In this document: positions 16,196 to 22,961 of the stretch, piece by piece
How positions within the stretch are numbered: position 1 is the stretch's first letter
Layout of the letters: the number at the start of each line of letters is the position of its first letter
Source of the DNA: Anaerolineae bacterium
GTDB lineage: Bacteria > Chloroflexota > Anaerolineae > Aggregatilineales > Phototrophicaceae
DNA length: 64,000 nt
Direction: 5' to 3'
Assembly: GCA_022823945.1 (NCBI GenBank)
Contig: JAJEBK010000003.1
Coordinates: 32,454-96,453 of the forward strand
Position numbers and translations under genes: made by a program
The notes under the pieces: generated by a model
What the model was told of the DNA's origin: nothing
The model's input: only the letters and a program-made list of their open reading frames with translations
Databases searched by the model: none

Positions 16196-17578
16196 ATGCA
16201 GCAGCGAATGGTCGAGTTCATCCGTGCCTTGCGCGCTGCGGGCGTGCGCATTTCCCTCGCCGAAAGCCAGGATGCCATGTTTGGCGTGGATGCGGCCGGC
16301 GTGAGCGATGGCAGCATCTTCAAAAGCACGCTCAAAGCCGCGCTCGTCAAAGACCGGCGGCACCAGCCCGTCTTTGATTATTTCTTCCCGCTCTTCTTCA
16401 CGGACAACAAGCCGCCCCTGGAGAATATCCTCGAGCAGCTGGGCGCGGACGAAGAACAACTGCTGCAAGCAGCCATGCAAAATATGTTGAGCGATCTGGA
16501 TGCCCTGCGCGATCTTTTGCAGCGCTTGCTGGAAGGGCGCGAATTCAGCGAAGAAGAGCTGCAGCAAATGGCGGAAATGGCCGGCTTGCCCCAGGGCGAC
16601 GACATGTATATGCGACCCTGGTTCGAGCGGCGCATGGAGCGCGCGGCCGGCTTGTCACAGTTGGAGCGCATGCTGGACGAGTTGCTGGACGAACTGGCGG
16701 CGCTGGGCATGGACGAAGCAGCGCTGAATGAGCTGGAACAAAAGCTGCGCGAAAATATGCGTGGGCTGCGCGAGCAAATCTCTAAGCATGTCGGCGCATC
16801 GCTGGCGGAACAGATGGCGAAGCAGCCCCCTCGCGAAAAACCCGACCTGCTGGATACTCCCTTGCAGCGGTTGAGCAGCGGCGATATGGATGATGTGCGC
16901 GACGAAGTGCGGCGGTTGGCGGCGCGTTTGCGAACGCGAGCAGCCCTGCGGCAAAAACGGGCAAAAAGCGGCACATTCGACCCGCGCAAAACCATCCGCA
17001 AAAATATGCGTTATGGCGGCGTGCCCATGGAAGCGCAATTCCGCATCCGCCACAAAAAACCCAGCCTCATCCTCATCTGCGACCTCAGCACTTCCATGCG
17101 CTATGCCGTGGAGTTTCTGCTGACATTGGTCTATGAGCTGAGCGATCAGGTGCGGCGCACGCACAGCTTCATCTTCATTCACGACCTGGTCGATGTCAGC
17201 ACCGACCTGGCACAACTGCCCCCGCGCGAGGCGGTGGCGCAGATCATGGCGCAGAACCCGCCCGGCTATTACAGCACCGACCTGGGCAACAGCTTGCATA
17301 GCTTCCAGCAAGAGCATCTGCATCTGGTCGACAGCCGCAGCAGCATCATCGTTTTTGGCGACGGGCGCAACAATTACAACGACCCGCGCCTGGATATCGC
17401 CCAGGATCTGCAGCGCAAAAGCCGCCGCCTGCTCTGGTTCTGCCCCGAGCCGCGCCAGCTGTGGGGCAGTGGCGACAGCGATATGTGGGAATACAATATG
17501 GTTGCCGACCGCGTCTTTCTGGTGCGCAGCCTGCGACAACTGGCGGAAGCTGTCGATCGCCTGCTGGCGGATTCGTGA
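16196..17578 (+). CDS. CoxE-type VWA domain protein
   Basis: 460 residues from ATG 16196 (GAGG eight bases before). CoxE-like proteins work with a MoxR-family AAA ATPase to insert metals or remodel target enzymes (for example CO dehydrogenase, in the CoxDE case). N-terminal helical part begins MVEFIRALRAAGVRISLAES, then long acidic helices. The VWA domain starts near 288 with LILICDLSTSMRYAVEFLL; D-L-S-T-S (296-300) is the MIDAS metal site, and the later Thr and Asp appear in YYSTDLGNSL and VFGDGRNN. A MoxR ATPase that could be its partner is at 48829, 31 kb away instead of adjacent. No Mo-hydroxylase genes are in the window. Confidence 0.85.
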   Translation: MQQRMVEFIRALRAAGVRISLAESQDAMFGVDAAGVSDGSIFKSTLKAALVKDRRHQPVFDYFFPLFFTDNKPPLENILEQLGADEEQLLQAAMQNMLSDLDALRDLLQRLLEGREFSEEELQQMAEMAGLPQGDDMYMRPWFERRMERAAGLSQLERMLDELLDELAALGMDEAALNELEQKLRENMRGLREQISKHVGASLAEQMAKQPPREKPDLLDTPLQRLSSGDMDDVRDEVRRLAARLRTRAALRQKRAKSGTFDPRKTIRKNMRYGGVPMEAQFRIRHKKPSLILICDLSTSMRYAVEFLLTLVYELSDQVRRTHSFIFIHDLVDVSTDLAQLPPREAVAQIMAQNPPGYYSTDLGNSLHSFQQEHLHLVDSRSSIIVFGDGRNNYNDPRLDIAQDLQRKSRRLLWFCPEPRQLWGSGDSDMWEYNMVADRVFLVRSLRQLAEAVDRLLADS

Positions 17579-17580
17579 CT

Positions 17581-17603
17581 CAGGCGGGTTTCGCCGCCTG
17601 TTT
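17581..17603 (+). terminator. Rho-independent terminator-like hairpin
   Basis: Two bases after the VWA gene stop: CAGGCGG (17581-17587), loop GTTTCG, CCGCCTG (17594-17600), then TTT. Seven G/C-rich pairs with a short T tail. Confidence 0.6.
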
Positions 17604-17608
17604 CATGC

Positions 17609-17629
17609 TACAATCGCGGCAGGGAGGGC
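17609..17629 (+). promoter_or_regulatory. -10 element and ribosome site of the VapBC-like operon
   Basis: TACAAT at 17609-17614 follows the terminator and is followed by AGGGAGGG (17621-17628), four bases before the ATG. Transcript leader would be very short. The -35 would fall inside the hairpin. Confidence 0.45.
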
Positions 17630-17632
17630 AAC

Positions 17633-17914
17633 ATGACCAACTACATACGCATCCCGGAAGAGGTGGCGCGGCAGCTGCATGCCATTGCCGAGCGGGAAGA
17701 CACCGAGCTCGCCAAGTCGGTGGGCGAAATGATTGAGAGTCAATCGGATGACCGACCGTGGGCGACATTGGGGGATTTGGAGCTCTTTGCCAGAGAAGCT
17801 CGGAAGCGCATGAACGACGATTCACCTTCGGAAATGGTGGATGACTCCGCGCGGAGCCGTGAAATCCTGAATGCTGAGTTTGCCGATTACCTCATCAGCC
17901 GCACCCAGCCGTGA
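17633..17914 (+). CDS. VapB-like antitoxin (putative)
   Basis: 93 residues. The N-terminal YIRIPEEVARQLHAIAEREDTELAKSV looks like a ribbon-helix-helix or similar DNA-binding start, with an acidic C-terminal part (MNDDSPSEMVDDSARSREILNAEFADYLIS) that would wrap the toxin. It overlaps the PIN-domain gene by four bases (GTGA at 17911-17914), the arrangement of a VapBC pair, in which the antitoxin represses the operon and blocks the RNase. The call rests mainly on that context. Confidence 0.65.
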   Translation: MTNYIRIPEEVARQLHAIAEREDTELAKSVGEMIESQSDDRPWATLGDLELFAREARKRMNDDSPSEMVDDSARSREILNAEFADYLISRTQP

Positions 17915-18324
17915 CGTTCATTACAGACAGCAGTTTCCTGATAGCTCTGTTCAATAACAAGGATATTAACCACAAGCCGGCTCTTGATCTGTCCATTGGA
18001 AGCAGGGAGACAATTGTCGTGCCGGATGTTGTCTTGCCGGAAGTGAGCTACATACTCCGCCGTCGATTCAAGTATCCAAAGAATTTCATCTTCTTTGAAT
18101 TCATCAATCGCGCCAAAGTCGACCTCGAGCCAGTTCTAAAGGACGACCTGGCAAGGATTGACGAAATCACCCGACAGTACCCAACCGCCAACTTCGATCT
18201 GGTAGACTGCTGCATCATGGCGATTGCCGAGCGGCGCAAGATCGCCCGCATCGCCACCTTTGACCGGCGCGACTTCAGCTTCTTCCAGCCCCGCCACTGC
18301 CAGCGCCTCGAATTGTTGCCATAA
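17911..18324 (+). CDS. PIN domain toxin, VapC-like
   Basis: 137 residues from GTG 17911, overlapping the antitoxin stop. PIN-domain ribonuclease with the four acidic active-site residues in order: Asp in TFITDSSFLIALF (about residue 6), Glu in VVLPEVSYILRRR (about 44), Asp in TANFDLVDCCIMAIAE (about 98), Asp in IATFDRRDFSFF (about 116). Predicted to cut RNA when released from the antitoxin. Intact and full length for the family. Confidence 0.85.
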   Translation: MTFITDSSFLIALFNNKDINHKPALDLSIGSRETIVVPDVVLPEVSYILRRRFKYPKNFIFFEFINRAKVDLEPVLKDDLARIDEITRQYPTANFDLVDCCIMAIAERRKIARIATFDRRDFSFFQPRHCQRLELLP

Positions 18325-18426
18325 TTCCGCAAGAATCCCCCTGTCACTCACCAATTGGTCCATTTGTTGACATGACGAGACTTGTCAACTACTGTAGAAA
18401 TTGCTAGGAAGTTAGGGGGCGCGCCG

Positions 18427-18645
18427 ATGGACATCATTAATGTGAGCATCGTGCAAGACGAAGACTGCTTCATATCTCATTGTCTGGAGTACGATATCGC
18501 CAGCCAGGGCAAAAACCAGCAGGAAGCGCTTGACAATGTTACAGAGGCGGTTTCGCTATTCTTGGAAGTCGCTTCGCCAGAGGAAATCAAGCGCAGACTC
18601 GCAAGGCGCGGCCGTGTCGAAACGCTGAGCCTGGATCGTGCCTAG
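18427..18645 (+). CDS. HicB-type antitoxin
   Basis: 72 residues from ATG 18427 (TTAGGGGG upstream); a TTG 15 codons earlier is less likely. HicB fold: MDIINVSIVQDEDCFISHCLEYDIASQGKNQQEALDNVTEAVSLFLE matches the ...E..G.y.a.cp.l....sqG.t..EAl.nl.eAi.l.le pattern. The C-terminal tail is short, without a clear DNA-binding domain. In HicBA systems HicB binds HicA, an mRNA interferase. The hicA frame overlaps the hicB stop by eight bases but is broken (next entry), so this antitoxin may have no toxin now. Confidence 0.75.
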   Translation: MDIINVSIVQDEDCFISHCLEYDIASQGKNQQEALDNVTEAVSLFLEVASPEEIKRRLARRGRVETLSLDRA

Positions 18646-18870
18646 ACGCAAGATTCTGTCAGCATCCGCAGTCTGCAAGATTCTGCTATTGAATGGATTT
18701 GTCGAAGTTCGCCAACGCGGCAGTCACATCGTAATGCAGAAGAAGTCCATAGAGCCAAATGGCAATCACACGACCAGCACTTAATTGTGCCGAATCATAA
18801 GGAATTGCGAGCTGGCACATTGTCCTCAATTATTCGCCAGTCGAGACTGCCTCGCGAGCTATTTGAGTAA
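18638..18870 (+). pseudogene. HicA-type toxin, frameshifted
   Basis: From GTG 18638 the frame reads PRRKILSASAVCKILLLNGF, then VEVRQRGSHIVMQKKSIEPNG and stops at TAA 18773-18775. One base out of frame it resumes as LIVPNHKELRAGTLSSIIRQ and SRLPRELFE, ending at TAA 18868-18870. Together these give the HicA fold: catalytic His in RQRGSH, then VPNH...L..GTL.SI.RQ.G. A single missing base near 18770 (a T run) would restore 77 residues. It is either a real inactivating mutation or a sequence error. Usual HicA length is 60-90. Confidence 0.7.
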
Positions 18871-19006
18871 TATTGACCCCACCAGTGCGCATGCTTTGCC
18901 TCCCGGCTTTTTGATGGGTAGCGAGGCGGCGGCCACAACCTTGCAACGCGCCATAAAACACGCTAGCATTGACTTACCTGCAAGCGCGCAGCGAAAGGAC
19001 AGCGGC

Positions 19007-20716
19007 ATGAAACGGATCATAGACGCGGGGACGATACGCCGCCTGGCTATGGCGCTGGCGCTGCTGATCTTGCTGCCGTTGCCGGCGCTGGCGGCGACCA
19101 TCAATGTCGATGGGAATTGCACGCTGACGCAGGCGATCAATAGCGCGGATGCTGACAGTGCCGCAGGTAGTGGTTGTGAAGACGGCAATGGCGCAGACAC
19201 CATCGTGCTGACTCGCGATATTCGCTCAATTGGTACAAACGACACCGACTATTCGGTTTCAAGTGAGATTTTCATTGATGGCCGCGGGCACGCTTTTGTT
19301 GGCGTAGACAGCAATGGCTTTGAATTCGATGCGACAGGGACAGATGGCAGTTTAACGATTGACAATGCCCGATTCACCAACTCAGGAGCCGGCTCAGTGG
19401 TCACGATCACCGCGAGTGGCGATGTGACCTTTCGGAAGGTGGATTTCTACAACTCGGCGGGAGAGGGCGCTGGCGTTCATCTGGAAGCGACAGGAGATGA
19501 TGTAAAGGTACGCGAAGGCGTCTTCAGAAACAATCGTTTGCCCTCTGACAACGTTGTGACTGGCGCTGTCAACATCTATCGCAGCAGCTTTTACGAGAAC
19601 CATGGCAGCGGCAGCGGCTATGTGGTCAATGGCGCGACGATACGCTCCAGCACCATCGGCGAAAATCGCGGTGACTCTTTCGCTGTCAGCGGCGGCAGAT
19701 TGTTCAATGTTACAGTCTCCCAGAACGTTGGCGGGGGCGTCACGGGTGGCACAATCAAAAACAGCATCTTGTACGATAATGGAGGGGCAGACTGCGAAGC
19801 TTCCGCGCTCACCGGCGTCAACTGGATCGGCAACGGCAATTGCACAGGCGGCACTAGAACTTTCACCGGAGCCAGCCCCGACATTGATGACGACCTGCGA
19901 TTTGGTCCTTCTCGTTCTGGTCTCTACCCGCTGGAAGAAGATGCGGACGCGGCTGGTGTAGGCGTTGACTGCGAATTTCTCGACCAGTGGGGGCAGCCTT
20001 TCGGCCCTAATCCATGCGATCTGGGCGCGCATTCCACTTACCAGCAAGGCTCGGGACCGCGCATCTCTGCGCCGGCAGCGACAGCGATTCCCACGCCGAC
20101 GCTCGTGCCCGATCAGCCCACGCCGGCTGTTGAGCCAGTCAAAGGCTGGGTGCTTTTCAGCGACCGCGCTGACATCAAATCCAACGAAGTGGATGCTTCG
20201 GGAGTCGGTGTCGCGCATATCGTCGAGATGGGCTTTTTGACCGCCCTCGATATCTGGAGCGAGGTCGGCTGGGGCGTGACAGCTTGCCACACCGACTACA
20301 GCAATGGCAACTTCGTCTTCCTGGATGCGGCCGGCATGCCGCGCGAAGCCGTAACCTGGCCCGCCGCGCCACATATTGAAGGCATGGCTTGCACCTATAT
20401 CGAGACGCCGGGCACCGTTGTGCTGCTGCGCGCCGACCCCTGGCAAGAGCCAGCCACGCCAACGCCCGACCCCAACGAACTGGTGTTTGGTCCTGTTGCG
20501 CTGGAAGACTGCCAGTTGATCACGCGCGACATGGTCAACCTGCGCGCCGAAGAATGGGGCGATGTACTGAATATCATCCCGTATGAAACGGAGCTGACCG
20601 CTTCTGAAGCCAGCGACGAGTTCTTCAAAGTAATATTCGAAGAGCAAGAAGGCTGGGTACACCGCGATTGGGTGACCATCACGGGCGGAGAATGCGGCGA
20701 GGGCGAAGGCGAGTAG
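19007..20716 (+). CDS. Secreted right-handed beta-helix protein with SH3b tail
   Basis: 569 residues from ATG 19007, with GAAAGGAC nine bases before; the frame is open 74 codons further but overlaps the hicA remnant. Signal peptide about 1-29 (RRLAMALALLILLPLPALAA). NCTLTQAIN (37-45) resembles the CSLREAI motif that opens many bacterial beta-helix surface proteins. Residues about 60-320 have short repeated strands (FTNSGAGSVVTITASGDVTF, NATIRSSTIGENRG-like) of a parallel beta-helix, ending with a DIDDDLRFGPSRSGLYPL-type cap. A Pro/Thr linker follows (about 355-375), a domain of unknown type, and a final SH3b-like domain (DMVNLRAEEWGDVLNIIPY...WVHRDWV). Probably surface exposed. Function unknown. 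Confidence 0.75.
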   Translation: MKRIIDAGTIRRLAMALALLILLPLPALAATINVDGNCTLTQAINSADADSAAGSGCEDGNGADTIVLTRDIRSIGTNDTDYSVSSEIFIDGRGHAFVGVDSNGFEFDATGTDGSLTIDNARFTNSGAGSVVTITASGDVTFRKVDFYNSAGEGAGVHLEATGDDVKVREGVFRNNRLPSDNVVTGAVNIYRSSFYENHGSGSGYVVNGATIRSSTIGENRGDSFAVSGGRLFNVTVSQNVGGGVTGGTIKNSILYDNGGADCEASALTGVNWIGNGNCTGGTRTFTGASPDIDDDLRFGPSRSGLYPLEEDADAAGVGVDCEFLDQWGQPFGPNPCDLGAHSTYQQGSGPRISAPAATAIPTPTLVPDQPTPAVEPVKGWVLFSDRADIKSNEVDASGVGVAHIVEMGFLTALDIWSEVGWGVTACHTDYSNGNFVFLDAAGMPREAVTWPAAPHIEGMACTYIETPGTVVLLRADPWQEPATPTPDPNELVFGPVALEDCQLITRDMVNLRAEEWGDVLNIIPYETELTASEASDEFFKVIFEEQEGWVHRDWVTITGGECGEGEGE

Positions 20717-21042
20717 CCTGCTCGCGCGGGGGTGGTGATTGTAGTGGGGTTGGCAACCCTGCCTCCATCTCCCAGCCCCTTGCCCCTAAAATGACTGAGG
20801 ACAGGACAGGTTATTTACCCCACCCCCGGCCCCTCCCCGACGAGTCGGACAGGGGAGTTTCGAGAGCTGTCTCACGACATGACGACAGAATCCGCGCGTG
20901 ATTTGCCTCCTCCTGACCTGTCGGGATGATTGAGGGGGGTGATTTTTGGCGCTTTTCGCATTGCCTGTCCAAAGCTGATATAGTCGCGTTGAGTCGCAGC
21001 CCGCTGGGACTCAACATCCATGCCAGACTAAAGGAGATTCCC
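20717..21042. other. Intergenic stretch: family A repeats, -10 and inverted repeat
   Basis: About 20760-20870 and 20915-20942 hold C-rich and G-rich tracts of repeat family A in degenerate form. TATAGT at 20979-20984 is a likely -10 for the peptide-binding protein gene. The inverted repeat is listed separately. AAGGAG (21031-21036) precedes the ATG. Confidence 0.6.
20988..21015. promoter_or_regulatory. Perfect 8-bp inverted repeat in the leader of the peptide-binding protein gene
   Basis: GTTGAGTC (20988-20995) and GACTCAAC (21008-21015) with a 12-base spacer, just after a TATAGT -10 element and before the ribosome site. Could be an operator for a dimeric repressor or an mRNA stem. Confidence 0.5.
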
Positions 21043-22707
21043 ATGAGAGTGCTCAAGATTTTGTTCCTCGTGCTGCTTGTTGTGTCGGTGGCGCTGGTGA
21101 TGTCGCAGGATGCCGAAACCATCGTCATTCGCGGCTTCGGCAACATCAGCACATTCAACCCGGCCATGAGCAGCGATGGCGCGTCCTTCCAGGCTTTCAG
21201 TGTGCTCTGGCCCAAGCCTTACGAGATCGACTCGGCTACATCCGCGCCCGTGCCCGGCCTCACCAGTTGGGAAATCTCGGATGACGGCTTGTCCTATACC
21301 TTCCACATCCGCGAAGACGCCAATTGGTCGGACGGCATGCCCATCTCCGCGCATGATATGAAGTTCGTCATTGATGCCATCAAGTCGGATGAAGTCGCGT
21401 CTATCCAGGAGAACGAAGTCGCCGCGGTCGACGAAGTTCGCGTCGTGGACGACAAAACCTATGAGGTGGTGTTGAACAACCTGGACTGCGCAGCTTTCAG
21501 TCAGTTGGGTGGCATTCGCTTCTTGCCATCACACTTGTTTGCCGCCGACTTCAGCGACTTCGAAGACAACATGGTTTCCACAGAGCCGGTCGGCATCAGC
21601 GGCGGTCCGTATATTCTGGACGAGTGGGCGCCCGATGAGTACCAGAGCTACCACGCCAACCCGAACTGGTGGGGCGGCGATGTCGGCATCCCCTACCTGG
21701 TCAACCGCAACATCAAAGAGCAAGCGGTGGCGCTGCAATCTATCCAGGCGGGCGAAGTCGACTATACCTATTTGCACGGCGATCTCTTCACCCAGATACC
21801 CGATACCAGCAACTTGCAGTGGGAGATCTACCCGCAGATGTCAGTCAAGTTCATGTCGCTGAACTGGGTCGATCCCAACCATCCCGAACGCGCCTATGAC
21901 GAAGATGGCAACCCGGTCGAGCAGGTGCCGCACCCCATCTTCAGCGACCCGGCTGTGCGCAAAGCAGTGGCTATGGGCTACAACAAGGGCGATGTCCTGG
22001 CGACGATGGGCGGCGATGATGGCGGCACCCGGCTGATCGGCGCGGTCAATCCGGCGATTGGCTGGGCATACAACCACGACTTGCAACCCTATCCTTATGA
22101 CCCGGACGCGGCCAGGCAGCTCCTTGAAGAAGCGGGCTGGGTCGACAGCGATGGCGATGGTGTGCGCGAGAAAGACGGCCAGCGCCTTGAATTCCTGATC
22201 TCCTACAGCGATATCCTGCTGATGTTCGAGACGCATGTCCTGGTCGCCCAGGATCAGCTCAAAGACATCGGCTTTGATGTCCAGCTGGAGAAGGTGGAAT
22301 GGGCGAATTACATCAGCGACATTTATCTCGGGCAGAAGTATGACGCGACTTCCATGAGCAACAGTGGCGGCACGGGTGGCGCGCCCGACCCCAACGACTT
22401 CATGACCTTGCTCTATGGTCCGCAAGATGTGCCTGGCAGCGGCAACAACCTGGCGTCTTATGTCAATCCGGAGATTGACGCTTTGATCGACCAGGCGCGG
22501 GCTGTGCCAGGCTGTGATACCGCGGCGCGTGGCGAAATTTACCGCGAGATCCAACGTATCGCCCACGAAGATGTGGCGTACGATTGGTCATTCGTGCCCA
22601 ATATCTGGCAGACAGCCAACGCGCGCGTGTCTGGTTTCGAGCCAGCCGCCTTCTGGGTGTTCTATGGCTACACAGCCGACATCCACAAATGGACGGTTGA
22701 GGGCTAG
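21043..22707 (+). CDS. Peptide ABC transporter substrate-binding protein (SBP_bac_5)
   Basis: 554 residues from ATG 21043; AAGGAG six bases upstream fixes the start. Signal-like N-terminus (VLKILFLVLLVVSVALVMSQ) without a lipobox Cys. Family 5 features: FNPAMSSDGASFQAFSVLWPKPYEID, SWEISDDGLSYTFHIREDANWSDGMPISAHDMKFVIDAI near 70-112, and NDFMTLLYGP...NPEIDALIDQAR near 450-485. These proteins bind peptides, nickel or sugars for DppBCDF-like importers. AGWVDSDGDGVREKDGQRLEF near 364 holds a D-x-D-x-D-G calcium-type loop, frequent in this family. No permease follows; dppBC-type pairs are at 29094 and 54215, both on the other strand. Confidence 0.9.
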   Translation: MRVLKILFLVLLVVSVALVMSQDAETIVIRGFGNISTFNPAMSSDGASFQAFSVLWPKPYEIDSATSAPVPGLTSWEISDDGLSYTFHIREDANWSDGMPISAHDMKFVIDAIKSDEVASIQENEVAAVDEVRVVDDKTYEVVLNNLDCAAFSQLGGIRFLPSHLFAADFSDFEDNMVSTEPVGISGGPYILDEWAPDEYQSYHANPNWWGGDVGIPYLVNRNIKEQAVALQSIQAGEVDYTYLHGDLFTQIPDTSNLQWEIYPQMSVKFMSLNWVDPNHPERAYDEDGNPVEQVPHPIFSDPAVRKAVAMGYNKGDVLATMGGDDGGTRLIGAVNPAIGWAYNHDLQPYPYDPDAARQLLEEAGWVDSDGDGVREKDGQRLEFLISYSDILLMFETHVLVAQDQLKDIGFDVQLEKVEWANYISDIYLGQKYDATSMSNSGGTGGAPDPNDFMTLLYGPQDVPGSGNNLASYVNPEIDALIDQARAVPGCDTAARGEIYREIQRIAHEDVAYDWSFVPNIWQTANARVSGFEPAAFWVFYGYTADIHKWTVEG

Positions 22708-22714
22708 GGGCTAT

Positions 22715-22832
22715 TTCTGCCCCCCATCCCTGGACCCCTTCCCCAGCGCGAGATAAGGGGTGTTCTGCCAGCGATTCGCCGTCTTTTAAGTCCCTCCCTC
22801 ATTTTGGGGGAGGGGTTTGGGGTGGGGTATCT
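22715..22832. repeat. Family A G/C-tract repeats
   Basis: C-rich tract after the upstream stop, then TCCCTCCCTCATTTTGGGGG with AGGGG, TTTGGGG and TGGGG runs (22789-22829). Matches the copies at 5264, 37175 and 25665. Confidence 0.85.
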
Positions 22833-22874
22833 TATCATATCCACACAATTCGCTGCTCTCACTTTCGTCAACAC

Positions 22875-22904
22875 TTTACATTCGCCCAGCCTTTGCTGTA
22901 CATT
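22875..22904 (+). promoter_or_regulatory. Promoter-like pair before the APC permease gene
   Basis: TTTACA (22875-22880), 18-base spacer, TACATT (22899-22904), about 57 bases before the ATG. Fits a sigma-70-type promoter. Confidence 0.5.
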
Positions 22905-22961
22905 GAACACTAGGGGCGCAGGCCGGCTCGCTGTGTTGACATCGGACGAAGGAACGCGCGT

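Noticed and set aside
19394..20662. A 422-codon open frame on the minus strand
   Set aside because: Opposite the secreted beta-helix/SH3b gene; composition is typical of a shadow frame, with no ribosome site.
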